64,000 nt of DNA from Xanthobacter flavus (GTDB lineage Bacteria; Pseudomonadota; Alphaproteobacteria; Rhizobiales; Xanthobacteraceae), in assembly GCF_017875275.1 (NCBI RefSeq), contig NZ_JAGGML010000001.1, positions 558,001-622,000 on the forward strand, in the 5' to 3' direction. A program made the translations under genes and the position numbers. The notes under the pieces are model-generated. The model was not told the origin of the DNA, did no database searches, and worked only from the letters and a program-made list of their open reading frames with translations. Shown piece after piece: positions 28,634-38,212 of the stretch (position 1 is its first letter; each line of letters begins with the position of its first letter).

Positions 28634-29221
28634 ATGCGCCCGGACGAGAATTTTCCCACACAGGCCTTACGCCGCTGTGCCGCGATGCTGGCTCTGATTC
28701 TGGCGCTGGCGCTCGCCGCCGGGCCGGTGATGGCCGGCAGCCGGGACGGTCCCCAGTCCCGCGCCTACGCCGCCTATGCCAAGGGTGACTACGTGACCGC
28801 CGCCGCGCTGCTCATTCCCCTCGCATGGGAAGGGGATGCGAAGGCGCAGGGGATGGTCGGCTACCTCTACGAGACCGGAAAGGGCGTGCCGCAGGATTTC
28901 GTTGTTTCGGCCCAATGGTACGGCTGCGCCGCCGAGCAGGGCGACCCCACCGCGCAATACCTTCTCGGCCTCGCCTACGACAAGGGCCGGGGCGTGCCCA
29001 TCGACGTGGTGCTCTCGCAGAAATGGCTGATCCTCGCCGCCGCCCGCGCCGGCAAGCAGGAGCGCGACACCTTCACCCGCATCCGCGATGCGGTGGCCTC
29101 CAAGATGAGCCGGGCGCAGATCGCCGCCGCGCAGGAGCAGGCCATCCTGTGGATGCCGGCCCCGCCCTATGTGCCCCAGCCCCTCTGGCTGAACCGGCCG
29201 CGCTCGTTCACGCCCTTCTAA
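28634..29221 (+). CDS. Secreted Sel1-repeat protein
   Basis: 195 residues. A signal peptide (about 15-38, ending PVMA-GS) precedes three Sel1-like repeats: AAYAKGDYVTAAALLIPLA, GYLYETGKGVPQDFVVSAQW and GLAYDKGRGVPIDVVLSQKW, then a helical tail and a Pro-rich end (PAPPYVPQPLWL). Sel1 repeats mediate protein contacts. It starts two bases after the gspO stop, so it is part of the gspD operon and may assist secretion, for example as a periplasmic adaptor. ATG at 28634 is supported by the signal peptide. Confidence 0.85.
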   Translation: MRPDENFPTQALRRCAAMLALILALALAAGPVMAGSRDGPQSRAYAAYAKGDYVTAAALLIPLAWEGDAKAQGMVGYLYETGKGVPQDFVVSAQWYGCAAEQGDPTAQYLLGLAYDKGRGVPIDVVLSQKWLILAAARAGKQERDTFTRIRDAVASKMSRAQIAAAQEQAILWMPAPPYVPQPLWLNRPRSFTPF

Positions 29222-29270
29222 CCGGGGCGGGTGTTTGATGCCGTCCGTGATCCCGGATTGCGGAGGCGGC

Positions 29271-29699
29271 ATGGCCCTGTTCGACCAGATGATCGGCGGG
29301 CTCGTTTCGAGCGTCGTCGGCCAGATCAAGAAGAGCGGCGCCGTGGGCGGCCTGCTCGATAGCCTCCTGAACAGCCCAGCCGTCGCCGCTTTGCCCGGCT
29401 GGATCGACCGGACCATGGCCGGCACCAGCTTCGGCGGCATCGAGGGATTCGCCGAGGCCCTGCGCGCGGGCGGCCTTTCGGAGGCGCTGGACAGCTGGAT
29501 CGCCGACGGTCCGAACCTGCCGGTGGACGCGGACGCCATCGTCGCGGCGCTGGGCGAGGCACGCATCGCGGAACTCGCCGCCGCCTTCAACTTGCCGGCC
29601 GCGCCTTTGCCGGGCCTGATGGCCCGCTTCCTGCCGGTGATCGTGGACCGGCTGAGCCCGGACGGCACGTTCGAGCTGCCCGAGCGGTCCGCCGCCTGA
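29271..29699 (+). CDS. YidB family protein (DUF937-type)
   Basis: 142 residues, no signal peptide. N-terminus MALFDQMIGGLVSSVVGQIKK and the PVDADAIVAALGE / IAELAAAFNLP segment match the YidB/DUF937 family of small, helical, mostly uncharacterised proteins. The ATG at 29271 follows GGAGG by four bases; an earlier ATG at 29238 lacks such a site. Possibly the last gene of the gspD operon (49-base gap) or independent. Confidence 0.75.
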   Translation: MALFDQMIGGLVSSVVGQIKKSGAVGGLLDSLLNSPAVAALPGWIDRTMAGTSFGGIEGFAEALRAGGLSEALDSWIADGPNLPVDADAIVAALGEARIAELAAAFNLPAAPLPGLMARFLPVIVDRLSPDGTFELPERSAA

Positions 29700-29818
29700 C
29701 GTCAGCGTGTGCGGCGGGAGGCTCGCGCGCGCCGCGCGGGACCGCTATATAGAGGCAGGTCCGGTCGCGGCGCGGGGGCGCCATCGGGCCATCCTTGAGA
29801 AAGACCAGAGCCCGCACC

Positions 29819-32059
29819 GTGACCGAGCGCAAGCGTCCTTCCCTTCTCGAGCGCCTGCGCGGGCTGATGCTCGATTTCGACGCGCTGCTGGACAGCTCCC
29901 TGTTCAGCCTCGGCGCCCGCACGCGCAACATCCTGTCCGCCTATTCCGCCTTCACCGAGCGGTTCAACGTCACCGGCGTCGGGCGCTGGGCCATCGGCGC
30001 GGCCTCGGAAGGCTTCACGCTGGGCGTGGCCGGGGCCATGGTGATGCTGGCGCTGGCCATGCCGGCCTTCCGCGAGACCTCCGACGACTGGCTGAAGCGC
30101 ACCGAGCTCGCCGTCACCTTCCTCGACCGCTACGGCAATTCCATCGGCGAGCGCGGCGTCAAGCAGAACGACACCATCCCGCTGGAAGACATCCCCGACA
30201 ACCTCATCAAGGCGACCCTCGCCACCGAGGACCGGCGCTTCTACGAGCACTGGGGCATCGATGTCGCCGGCACGGCGCGCGCCCTCGTCACCAATGCGCG
30301 GGCGGGCGGCGTGCGGCAGGGCGGCTCCTCGCTTACCCAGCAGCTCGCCAAGAACCTGTTCCTGTCCAACGAGCGCACCATCGAGCGCAAGATCAAGGAA
30401 GCCTTCCTCGCCATCTGGCTGGAGTCGCGCCTCTCCAAGAGCCAGATCCTGAAGCTGTACCTCGACCGCGCGTATCTCGGCGGCGGCGCCTACGGCGTGG
30501 ATGCGGCGGCACGCTATTATTTCGGCAAGTCGGTGAAGGAGGTCAGCCTTTCCGAGGCCGCCATGCTGGCCGGCCTGTTCAAGGCGCCGTCCAAATACGC
30601 CCCGCACATCAACCTGCCGGCCGCCCGCGCCCGCGCCTCCACCGTGCTCGACAATCTGGTCGAGGCCGGCTTCATGACGGAAGGTCAGGTGTTCGGCGCC
30701 CGGCGTAATCCCGCGACGCCGGTGGACCGCCGCGACGACGAGGTGCCGGACTTCTATCTCGACTACGCCTTCGGCGAGGTGAAGAAGCTGGTGGACCAGC
30801 TTCCCCAATCCGTGGTCGAGCGCAACTTCATCGTCCGCACCGGCCTCGACCCCAACATCCAGAAGGTCGCGGACGCGGCGCTGGAGACCTCGCTCAACGA
30901 GTTCGGCCGCGACTACAAGGTGAAGCAGGGCGGCGTCGTGGTGATGGAGCCAAACGGCACCCTGCGCGCCATGGTGGGCGGGCGCGACTATGGCGAGAGC
31001 CAGTTCAACCGCGCCACCGACGCCCTGCGCCAGCCCGGCTCCTCCTTCAAGCCCTTCGTCTACACCGTGGCGCTGATGGGCGGCATGAAGCCCTCCACCA
31101 TCGTGCAGGACGCCCCCATCTGCCTCGGCAACTGGTGCCCGCAGAACTACGGGCGCTCCTACATGGGCTCCATCACGCTGAAGACCGCGCTCCAGCATTC
31201 GCTGAACACGGTGGCGGTGCGCCTCGCGGAACGTTTCACCCGTAAGAAGATCGTGGATCTCGCCCACCAGATGGGCATCAAGACCCCGCTGCCCATCAGC
31301 GCGCCGCTGCCGCTGGGCGCCGCCGAGGTGACGCTGTTCGACATGACCACCGCCTATTCGGTGTTCGCCAACGGCGGCAAGAGCGTCTACCCCCACGCGG
31401 TCATCGAGATGCGCATCGGCAACGGCGACGTGGTGTGGCGCTTCGACCGCGACGCGCCCAAGCCCATCCAGATCATCCCGCAGCAGCAGCTCTATGACAT
31501 CAACGACATGCTGAACAACGTGGTGGAGAACGGCACCGGCCGCCGCGCCCGCCTCGTCAATGCCAAGGTCGCGGGCAAGACCGGCACCACCAATGCCTAT
31601 CGCGACGCCTGGTTCATGGGCTTCACCGGCAATTACGTCTGCGGCGTGTGGTTCGGCAATGACGACTACGCCATGATGAACAAGATGACCGGCGGCTCGC
31701 TGCCCGCCATGACCTGGCAGAAGGTGATGGCCTATGCCCACCAGGGCATCGAGATCAAGCCGATCCCCGGCGTCACCACGCCCATTCCGAAGCTGGACGA
31801 GCCGCCCGCCGCCATGAACGTGCCCGGCCTCGCCGACAGCGAGCGACCCGTCACCCTCTCGCCCCGCTCGGCGGAGCGGCTGGCGGCGCTGGAGCGCATG
31901 TTCAAGGAGGCGGAGGTGAAGATGACCGACGCCGGTGCCGCAGCAGCCCCCGTTCCGGCCGCAGCGCAGGCAACGCCCGCGCCGAACGCCGCGCCCGCCC
32001 CCGCCGGCGCCCCTGCGGCGCCCGCGACCCCGATGCCGACCGCCGTGCGCCGGAACTGA
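29819..32059 (+). CDS. Class A penicillin-binding protein (PBP1A family)
   Basis: Bifunctional peptidoglycan synthase of about 746 residues. A cytoplasmic leader and one TM (about 68-88) precede a GT51 glycosyltransferase domain (about 95-270) with TLATEDRRFYEHWGID, GGSSLTQQLAKNLFL and RKIKEAFLAIWLE. A transpeptidase domain (about 370-640) follows, with the SxxK serine in QPGSSFKPFVY, SxN in QHSLNTVAV and KTGTTNAYRDAW. The C-terminal 50 residues are Ala/Pro-rich. The start is uncertain: GTG at 29819 or TTG at 29795, neither with a clear ribosome site. A CTATAT box at 29745 fits an alphaproteobacterial -10. Confidence 0.93.
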   Translation: MTERKRPSLLERLRGLMLDFDALLDSSLFSLGARTRNILSAYSAFTERFNVTGVGRWAIGAASEGFTLGVAGAMVMLALAMPAFRETSDDWLKRTELAVTFLDRYGNSIGERGVKQNDTIPLEDIPDNLIKATLATEDRRFYEHWGIDVAGTARALVTNARAGGVRQGGSSLTQQLAKNLFLSNERTIERKIKEAFLAIWLESRLSKSQILKLYLDRAYLGGGAYGVDAAARYYFGKSVKEVSLSEAAMLAGLFKAPSKYAPHINLPAARARASTVLDNLVEAGFMTEGQVFGARRNPATPVDRRDDEVPDFYLDYAFGEVKKLVDQLPQSVVERNFIVRTGLDPNIQKVADAALETSLNEFGRDYKVKQGGVVVMEPNGTLRAMVGGRDYGESQFNRATDALRQPGSSFKPFVYTVALMGGMKPSTIVQDAPICLGNWCPQNYGRSYMGSITLKTALQHSLNTVAVRLAERFTRKKIVDLAHQMGIKTPLPISAPLPLGAAEVTLFDMTTAYSVFANGGKSVYPHAVIEMRIGNGDVVWRFDRDAPKPIQIIPQQQLYDINDMLNNVVENGTGRRARLVNAKVAGKTGTTNAYRDAWFMGFTGNYVCGVWFGNDDYAMMNKMTGGSLPAMTWQKVMAYAHQGIEIKPIPGVTTPIPKLDEPPAAMNVPGLADSERPVTLSPRSAERLAALERMFKEAEVKMTDAGAAAAPVPAAAQATPAPNAAPAPAGAPAAPATPMPTAVRRN

Positions 32060-32061
32060 GA

Positions 32062-32427
32062 TCAACCCTCGTCCGGCGCCTTCGGCGTCCGCCAGATGCC
32101 ATAGGCCCAGGGCCTGTACCAGCGCCCGCCCGTGGGCAGGCATTGGGGCACCGGGTCATAACCGTGCCCGCCCCAGGGATTGCAGCGGCAGATGCGGGCG
32201 GTGGCCATCACCGCGCCGGGAAGCGCGCCGTGCCGCATCACCGCCTCCTCCGCATATTCCGAGCAGGTGGGCAGATAGCGGCACTGCCGGCCCATGAAGG
32301 CGGAGAAGGTGTAGCGATAGACGAGGATGAGCCCACGCAGGGCGAGGCGCGGGGCTTGGGCGACCTGCGCGGCAATCCCCCGCACCGGCCCTGCCGTCTC
32401 CTTTGTCCCGCTGTCATCCGCCGCCAT
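32062..32427 (-). CDS. yidD: Membrane protein insertion efficiency factor YidD
   Basis: 121-residue small protein with the YidD core: LRGLILVYRYTFSAFMGRQC then YLPTCSEYAEEAVMRHG and CRCNPWGGHGYDPVP, including three conserved cysteines and an amphipathic N-terminal helix. YidD assists YidC-dependent membrane insertion. It is usually about 70-110 residues; the first 28 here form an extra hydrophilic leader. It converges on the penicillin-binding protein gene with only two bases between the stops. Confidence 0.92.
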   Translation of the reverse strand: MAADDSGTKETAGPVRGIAAQVAQAPRLALRGLILVYRYTFSAFMGRQCRYLPTCSEYAEEAVMRHGALPGAVMATARICRCNPWGGHGYDPVPQCLPTGGRWYRPWAYGIWRTPKAPDEG

Positions 32428-32593
32428 ATGCGCCTCGGTCTTTGCCTCGATGCCCCGCCGCCCCACAATCGCCACGCTTCGGGGACGCAATGCGTCTATC
32501 CAGCCTTCATGTCGAAGTCGGGGCCGTGCTGGTCCCGATGACCCGCGCGGCCCCTGCTCTTGGGGGCTATGCTGACGCGCGAGGTGATCGACG

Positions 32594-33193
32594 ATGCCTG
32601 ATGTCTTCCCGCCCGGTTCTTCCGTCCCGCCTTTGTCCGTGGTGATGCGCGCCCTCGCCTTCGCGACGCTGCGCCACACCGACCAGCGGCGGAAGGGGCG
32701 GCGGGCGCAGCCTTATGTGAACCACCTCGTGGAAGTCGCCTTGCTGGTGAGCGAGACGACCGGCGGCGCCGATCCCAACCTCATCGCCGCCGCGCTGCTG
32801 CACGATGTGGTGGAGGACCAGGGCGTCACGCCGGAGGAGATCGCCACCACCTTCGGCCCGGACATCGCCACCCTCGTGATGGAGGTGACGGACGACAAGG
32901 GGCTGACATCGCCCGAGCGCAAGCGCCTGCAGGTGGAGCACGCGCCCCACCTGTCCCCGCGCGGCAAGCTGCTGAAGCTCGCCGACAAGACTTGCAACCT
33001 GCGCTCCCTCGCCGAGGACCCGCCGGAGGACTGGCCGCAGGCGCGCGCCCGGGCCTATGTGGAATGGTCGCGGGCGGTGGCGGCGGGGCTGCGCGGCATC
33101 AACCCGGCGCTGGAAGCGGCGTTCGATCAGGCGGCCGAGGAAGCCATCGCCGCCATCGAGACGCGGCGGGCCGAGGAATGGGCGGCGGGCTAA
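32594..33193 (+). CDS. HD-domain hydrolase related to MESH1/SpoT hydrolase domain
   Basis: 199 residues; single-domain HD phosphohydrolase. The motifs HTDQRRKGRRAQPYVNHLVEV, AAALLHDVVEDQ and KLADKTCNLRSL correspond to the metal-binding and catalytic signature of the (p)ppGpp hydrolase domain in SpoT and the stand-alone MESH1 enzymes. The synthetase, TGS and ACT domains are absent, so it could act as a small alarmone hydrolase or on another nucleotide. Divergent from yidD with a 166-base gap. Confidence 0.82.
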   Translation: MPDVFPPGSSVPPLSVVMRALAFATLRHTDQRRKGRRAQPYVNHLVEVALLVSETTGGADPNLIAAALLHDVVEDQGVTPEEIATTFGPDIATLVMEVTDDKGLTSPERKRLQVEHAPHLSPRGKLLKLADKTCNLRSLAEDPPEDWPQARARAYVEWSRAVAAGLRGINPALEAAFDQAAEEAIAAIETRRAEEWAAG

Positions 33194-33261
33194 AGCATTC
33201 TCAAGCGAAGGGGGCACCGGTTCGCGTGAAGAAAATGCGTCTCCGCGCTGACGCCGGAGGC

Positions 33262-33705
33262 CTATTCCGCGGCGGCGCGGGCGGCCTCGATCTGGCCGAT
33301 GGCGTCCACCACTGCGTCGAAGGTGAGCATGGTGGAGGCGTGGCGCGCCTTGTAGTCGCGCACCGGCTCCAGAACCTTGAAATCCTCCCAGCGGCCGGCG
33401 GGCGGCGGGCCGTTCTCCCGCAGCATCTTCCACATGGTGTCGCGCGCCTCGCGCAAGTCCTGCGCGCTGGCGCCGATGATGTGGCTGGCCATGAGGGAGG
33501 AGGAGGCCTGCCCCAGGGCGCAGGCGCGCACCTCGTGAGCGAAATCGGTCACGGTATCCCCGTCCATCACCAGATCGATGGTGACGGTGGAGCCGCACAG
33601 CCGGGAATGCGCCCGCGCGCTCGCCTGCGGCGCAGGGAGACGACCGAGACGCGGAATGTCGGCGGCGAGGGCGAGGATGCGGGCGTTGTAGACATCATTG
33701 ATCAT
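33262..33705 (-). CDS. IscU/NifU-like iron-sulfur cluster scaffold (SufU type)
   Basis: 147 residues. The scaffold fold is indicated by [21 protein letters not shown], the cysteines in SRLCGSTVT and [11 protein letters not shown], and the helix ending [16 protein letters not shown]. Two of the three usual ligand cysteines are obvious; the third position near ARHAST carries no Cys, as seen in alphaproteobacterial relatives of unclear function. ATG at 33705 precedes the conserved N-terminus; the frame extends nine codons further. Divergent from folE across a 367-base gap. Confidence 0.82.
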   Translation of the reverse strand: MINDVYNARILALAADIPRLGRLPAPQASARAHSRLCGSTVTIDLVMDGDTVTDFAHEVRACALGQASSSLMASHIIGASAQDLREARDTMWKMLRENGPPPAGRWEDFKVLEPVRDYKARHASTMLTFDAVVDAIGQIEAARAAAE

Positions 33706-34072
33706 GGGCGAACCGATCAGGCGGCGTGGCACGGGCCGGAAGACCTTGCCGGACCCTGCCGCGCGGGCTTTGCCTTCTTATATAGAGACGGGAGGAACGG
33801 ACGCAAAGGTAGGCGGTCCCGGCCAATCGGATGGTGCCATCAAACCTTTGCGTGGCAACTTGAGCCGCCTCACCCTTGCGAAAATGGCCCTTCGGCCCCA
33901 TCATGGAACTTGGGCCCAGCTTTGGGCCTTCATTTTTGACACGGACGGCAAAGCCGCCGCCGGCAGGTCCGGCGGGGCGCGGTTTGAGCGACACCGCGCA
34001 AGCGAGCCGACAACCGGTGACACTCCCGCCTTTTCCCGGCCCCCTGGGATGGCGGGTCGAACGGAGTTGGTC
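33706..34072. promoter_or_regulatory. Divergent intergenic region between the scaffold gene and folE
   Basis: 367 bases. A TTATATAGAG motif at 33778-33787 resembles the CTATAT -10 box seen before the penicillin-binding protein gene. A GGCCCA/TGGGCC-type hairpin (33911-33928) and a TTTTTGAC tract (33933-33940) follow. The folE frame stays open through much of this region, but without a ribosome site or conserved protein sequence. Confidence 0.4.
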
Positions 34073-34798
34073 ATGGACGCGGTAGTCAAGTTGTTCAAGG
34101 CGCAGGCCGAGAACGAGGAGCGGGAGCGTCAGCTAAAAGCCAAGGCCGCGGCGGCTCTGCGCGCGCCCGCGCCCGATGGTGCCCCTGCCCTCCCCAAGGT
34201 GCATCCCCCCCTCTCGGACGGCAGCCCCCGTCCCTCCCGCGCGGAAGCGGAAGCGGCGGTGAAGACGCTGCTCGCCTACATCGGCGAGGACCCGGCGCGC
34301 GAAGGCCTGCTCGACACGCCGAAGCGCGTGGTGAAGGCCTATGACGAGCTGTTCTCCGGCTACGGCGAGGATGCCGACGAACTGCTCGACCGCACCTTCG
34401 GCGAGATCGGCACCTTCGACGACTTCGTGCTGGTGCGCGACATCCCGTTCCACTCCCATTGCGAGCACCACATGGTGCCGTTCGTGGGCAAGGCGCATGT
34501 CGCCTATTTCCCGGTGGAGCGGGTGGTGGGCCTCTCCAAGATCGCGCGGGTGGTGGACATCTTCGCCCGCCGGCTGCAGACGCAGGAGCACCTGACCTCG
34601 CAGATCACCAATGCCCTCGACGAGAGCCTGCGCCCGCGCGGCGTGGCGGTGATGATCGAGGCCGAGCATATGTGCATGTCCATGCGCGGCATCACCAAGC
34701 AGGGGGTGTCCACCCTCACCACCCAGTTCACCGGCGTCTTCCGGGATGATCCGGCCGAGCAGGTGCGCTTCATCACTTTGGTGCGCTCCAAGGGCTGA
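34073..34798 (+). CDS. folE: GTP cyclohydrolase I
   Basis: Converts GTP to 7,8-dihydroneopterin triphosphate, first step of folate and pterin synthesis. 241 residues: a charged N-terminal extension (about 1-60) then the FolE core with [20 protein letters not shown], the zinc ligands in [31 protein letters not shown] and the second zinc Cys in [14 protein letters not shown] ribosome site precedes the ATG at 34073, fixing the start despite the open frame upstream. Followed by hisI after 73 bases on the same strand, a pairing common in related genomes. Confidence 0.96.
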   Translation: MDAVVKLFKAQAENEERERQLKAKAAAALRAPAPDGAPALPKVHPPLSDGSPRPSRAEAEAAVKTLLAYIGEDPAREGLLDTPKRVVKAYDELFSGYGEDADELLDRTFGEIGTFDDFVLVRDIPFHSHCEHHMVPFVGKAHVAYFPVERVVGLSKIARVVDIFARRLQTQEHLTSQITNALDESLRPRGVAVMIEAEHMCMSMRGITKQGVSTLTTQFTGVFRDDPAEQVRFITLVRSKG

Positions 34799-34871
34799 CG
34801 CAGGGACCGCCGTCGAAGGGCGTTCCTGCCGAGGCGGGAGCGCCCGACACGCGAGCGAAAGAGTCCAGCGA

Positions 34872-35369
34872 ATGAGCGCCGACACCGCCTTCACCTTCCC
34901 CGCCGCCGGCAAGGGCGCCGCGCTGGAGGAGGACACCCTCCTCTCCCCGCGCTTCGACGCCAACGGCCTCGTCACCTGCGTCGCCGTGGATGCGGAGACG
35001 GGCGAGGTGCTGATGCTCGCCCACATGAATGCGGAAGCCCTCGCCCTGACCATGGCGACCGGCGAGGCGCATTATTTCTCCCGCTCGCGCGGCAAGCTCT
35101 GGAAGAAGGGCGAGACCTCCGGCCACACCCAGAAGGTGCGGCAGATGCTGATCGATTGCGATCAGGATGCGGTGGTCATCAAGGTGGAAATGGGCGGCAC
35201 GGGTGCCGCCTGCCACACCGGCCGCCGTTCCTGCTTCTATCGCTCGGTTCCCATCGGCGCCGCGCCCTCCGAGGCGACCCGCCTCGCCTTCACCGGCGAC
35301 ACCCCGCGCTTCGATCCCGCCGCCGTCTACGGCAAGGGGCACACGGACGGTCACGGCCACGACCACTGA
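34872..35369 (+). CDS. hisI: Phosphoribosyl-AMP cyclohydrolase
   Basis: Third step of histidine synthesis, opening the purine ring of phosphoribosyl-AMP. 165 residues with [31 protein letters not shown], the metal ligands in IDCDQDAVV and [12 protein letters not shown]. The PRA-PH (HisE) domain is absent, as normal in this group. The C-terminus adds a His-rich tail ([11 protein letters not shown]) that may bind metal. ATG at 34872 follows a GCGA without a strong ribosome site, so coupling to folE is plausible. Confidence 0.95.
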   Translation: MSADTAFTFPAAGKGAALEEDTLLSPRFDANGLVTCVAVDAETGEVLMLAHMNAEALALTMATGEAHYFSRSRGKLWKKGETSGHTQKVRQMLIDCDQDAVVIKVEMGGTGAACHTGRRSCFYRSVPIGAAPSEATRLAFTGDTPRFDPAAVYGKGHTDGHGHDH

Positions 35370-35809
35370 CACCGGCGGCCCGTATGGCGTGACGCACCGG
35401 CGGCCGCTGTCCCATGTCGTGGGGAGGCCGGTACAGTGCCGACCCGTCGCTTGCGGGGGCGAGACGAACGGGACGAGGGCACTGCACCGGCAGCGGAGAT
35501 TGCAGGCGATCGCCCTGACGGAATCGCCTGAAACCCTAGTCCGCATCTCGTTATCGGACATTGCCCGGCAAGTTTCTCGGCATTGCGCGCACCCGCCCTA
35601 TGCAGGGGACGAATCATCCGGCTTCCCTTCCGGAAAAAAGCCCGACACGGCCAACCGACATCGCTTCGGTCGTTGACGTGGCAAAGCTTCCCTTGCGATC
35701 CTTGGCGCGCGGCATCTCTCCCGGCTTCAGGCGGGCTCCGCCGCATTACGACGACGTGCGGAACCGGCGGCTCCAGCCGCCGCCGGGCCGCAAGCCAAGC
35801 GCCGATCAG
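35370..35809. promoter_or_regulatory. Intergenic region before the AraC-type regulator
   Basis: 440 bases. CACCGGCGGCC is repeated directly (35371 and 35397), and an 8-bp inverted repeat CAGGCGAT/ATCGCCTG lies at 35503-35530. The regulator frame is open from 35561 but the early part reads as Arg/Pro-rich filler, so it is treated as leader. No RNA element recognised. Confidence 0.35.
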
Positions 35810-36850
35810 ATGCCCCAGGTTCCGACGCCAACAGCCGACACGTCCGTGCCGCAGGCCGCCGGCCTCGCCGGCGCGCTCGCGCCCGTAAGGTTCAGCACTT
35901 CCGACGTTCCGGAAGCCGATCGCATGGCGTTCGCCCTGGAGTTCTATGGCCCCGTCCTGGTCGGTCTCGAACTCGCCCCCGATCCCGACGACCCCTTCTC
36001 CATCTCGGCCTGCTTCCTCCAGCTCCCCGGCGCGATGGTCGCGCAGGGACACGCCAGCGCCCTGGTCTCGACGCGGACGACCGCCCTGCTGGCCGATGGC
36101 GTGGATGACCTCATCATCTGCCGGCCCGCTCGCGCCTATCGGGTGACCACCCCGGAGGGCCACTCGCTCGAAATCGGAGCCGGGCAAACCGGCGTGTGGA
36201 GCCTCGGCCAGCGGTCGTCGGCGCTGCTCCAGCCCGACACGGCGTTTCGCAGCGTGCAGATCTCCCGGTCGCTGCTGCGCGCCATGGTGCCGAACGTGGA
36301 CGACATCGACATGGTTCACATCGCGCCCGGCGACCCGATGCTCGACCTTATGTTCGCCTATGCGGACCTCGTCGCCGAACACCCCATCGGCTCGGAGGAA
36401 GGCGGCAGGATCGTGGCCGCCCACATTGCCGACCTCGCCGCTTTGGCACTCAAGGGCGCCGCCGGCCTGCGCGAGGGGCTGGGCCGCAGCAGCGTGCGGG
36501 CGGCGCGCCTCGTCGCGGCGAAGACGGCCATTCAGGCGGCCCTTCACCGGCCCGAGCTGTCGGCGGCCACCATCGGCGCCCAGCTCGGCATCAGCGCGCG
36601 CTATGTGCAGCTTCTGTTCGAGGAAAACGGCGAGACTTTTTCCGCTTATGTCACCCGGCTCAGGATGGAATGGCTGCGCCGGATGCTCGGCGATCCGCGC
36701 CAGACCCACCGGCGCATCTCCGACCTCGCCTTCGAGGCCGGCTTCCGCGATCTCTCCACCTTCAACCGCCAGTTCCGCCGCCATTTCGGCGAGGCGCCCT
36801 CGGCGACGCGGCGCCAGCGGGCGCCCTGGAGCGCGATCCGAGCGGAATGA
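35810..36850 (+). CDS. AraC-family transcriptional regulator
   Basis: 346 residues from the ATG at 35810. The N-terminal sensor half resembles the AraC-binding-like domain of AraC/XylS regulators (FGPVLVGLELAPDPDD-like beta strands, then LICRPARAYRV and TGVWSLG). The C-terminal AraC double helix-turn-helix is clear: LSAATIGAQLGISARYVQLL and ISDLAFEAGFRDLSTFNRQF, closing with FGEAPSATRR. Target unknown; the downstream patatin gene, 155 bases away on the same strand, is a candidate. A start at 35561 would add 83 residues of low-complexity sequence. Confidence 0.88.
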   Translation: MPQVPTPTADTSVPQAAGLAGALAPVRFSTSDVPEADRMAFALEFYGPVLVGLELAPDPDDPFSISACFLQLPGAMVAQGHASALVSTRTTALLADGVDDLIICRPARAYRVTTPEGHSLEIGAGQTGVWSLGQRSSALLQPDTAFRSVQISRSLLRAMVPNVDDIDMVHIAPGDPMLDLMFAYADLVAEHPIGSEEGGRIVAAHIADLAALALKGAAGLREGLGRSSVRAARLVAAKTAIQAALHRPELSAATIGAQLGISARYVQLLFEENGETFSAYVTRLRMEWLRRMLGDPRQTHRRISDLAFEAGFRDLSTFNRQFRRHFGEAPSATRRQRAPWSAIRAE

Positions 36851-37005
36851 ACCCATGCGCTCGGCGCGTGCGCCAGGGCGCCACGCTTCGGTCACCAGAC
36901 TTTAGTAAACGAGTCGGCACTGTAGCGGTGCGCCGGGATCGGGTCAGTGCAGGTGGGAGTGAGACGTCCCACGGCACCAGCCTCGCGGCGCGACGGGAGG
37001 CGTCG

Positions 37006-38088
37006 ATGTTTCAGTCCCTCCACTGGCGATCCGGCCCCACCGCCGCAGCGGCCGCCCCCAAAGCTGCGACGTCTTCCTCGACCAGCCCCGCGCCGACGCC
37101 GGCCGATGCCGGCACGCCCGATCTCGGCACGCCCGCCCACCCGGCACCGCGCACGTCCGCGCCCAACGGCCCGGCCATCGGCCTTGCGCTGGGCGGCGGC
37201 GCGGCGCGCGGCTTTGCCCATATCGGCGTGCTGAAGGCGCTGGACCGCGCCGGCATCCGCCCCTCGGTGGTGGCGGGCACGTCCATCGGCGCGGTGGTGG
37301 GCGGCATCTGGGCCGCCGGCAAGCTCGACACCCTGGAGGACTGGGCGCTCAGCCTCACCAAGCGCAACGTGCTCGGCCTGCTGGATTTCAATCTCGGCGC
37401 CGCCGGCCTCATCGGCGGTCGACGCCTCGTGGAGCTGATGCGCCGCAACGTGGGCGGCATCGCCATCGAGGACCTGCCCATCGTCTTCGCCGCCATCGCG
37501 ACGGAGCTGGGCACCGGCCACGAGATATGGCTGACGCGCGGCGATTTCGTGGACGCCATCCGGGCCTCCTATGCCCTGCCCGGCATCTTCACCCCCGTGA
37601 AGGTGGGCGGCCGCTGGCTGATGGACGGCGCGCTGGTGAACCCGGTGCCGGTCTCCGCCGCCCGCGCCATGGGCGCGCGCATGGTGATCGCGGTGAACCT
37701 CAATGCCGACGTGTTCGGCCGCGGCACGGTCATCCAGGACCATGGCGGGGTGGTGGAGCGCGTCGCCGAGATGGCGGTGGCCGAGAAGAAGGAGGGGCTC
37801 GCCGGCATGCTCAGCCCCGAACGGCTGCGGCGGCAGTTCTTTGCCGGCCCCTCGGGCGACGGGCCGCGCGGGCTCACCACGGTGATGATCGACGCCTTCA
37901 ACATCACCCAGGACCGCATCGCCCGCTCCCGCCTCGCGGGCGACCCGCCGGACGTGATGCTCTCCCCCAAGCTCGGCCGAATCGGCCTGTTCGAGTTCCA
38001 GCGGGCCAAGGAGGCCATCGCCGCCGGCACGGAGGCCGCCGAGCGGGCGCTGGAGGACATTTCCTCCACGATGGTCGCGCTGGGGTAG
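37006..38088 (+). CDS. Patatin-like phospholipase (RssA type)
   Basis: 360 residues. After an Ala/Pro/Ser-rich leader (about 1-58) the patatin domain shows the oxyanion loop LALGGGAARGFAHIGVL, the nucleophile elbow AGTSIGAVVGG and the catalytic Asp in LMDGALVNPVPV. These form the Ser-Asp dyad of bacterial patatins such as RssA, which act on lipids. The C-terminal 100 residues are helical. GGGAGG five bases before the ATG at 37006 sets the start. No signal peptide, so cytoplasmic or peripheral. Confidence 0.9.
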   Translation: MFQSLHWRSGPTAAAAAPKAATSSSTSPAPTPADAGTPDLGTPAHPAPRTSAPNGPAIGLALGGGAARGFAHIGVLKALDRAGIRPSVVAGTSIGAVVGGIWAAGKLDTLEDWALSLTKRNVLGLLDFNLGAAGLIGGRRLVELMRRNVGGIAIEDLPIVFAAIATELGTGHEIWLTRGDFVDAIRASYALPGIFTPVKVGGRWLMDGALVNPVPVSAARAMGARMVIAVNLNADVFGRGTVIQDHGGVVERVAEMAVAEKKEGLAGMLSPERLRRQFFAGPSGDGPRGLTTVMIDAFNITQDRIARSRLAGDPPDVMLSPKLGRIGLFEFQRAKEAIAAGTEAAERALEDISSTMVALG

Positions 38089-38212
38089 GCCCGCGCCAAG
38101 CGCGGGCACGGGTGGCGCTGGGCTGAGGCCCGCCCCATGCGTGAGTATAGGTGCCGCGCGGCGGGCGGAGCGGCTATGGTCCGGCATCTTCCGGATCAGG
38201 ATCTGCCCCGCC

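Noticed and set aside
35561-35809. N-terminal extension of the AraC-type regulator
   Set aside because: The frame is open but the translation is Pro/Arg-rich with no domain; the ATG at 35810 matches the start of the sensor domain better.
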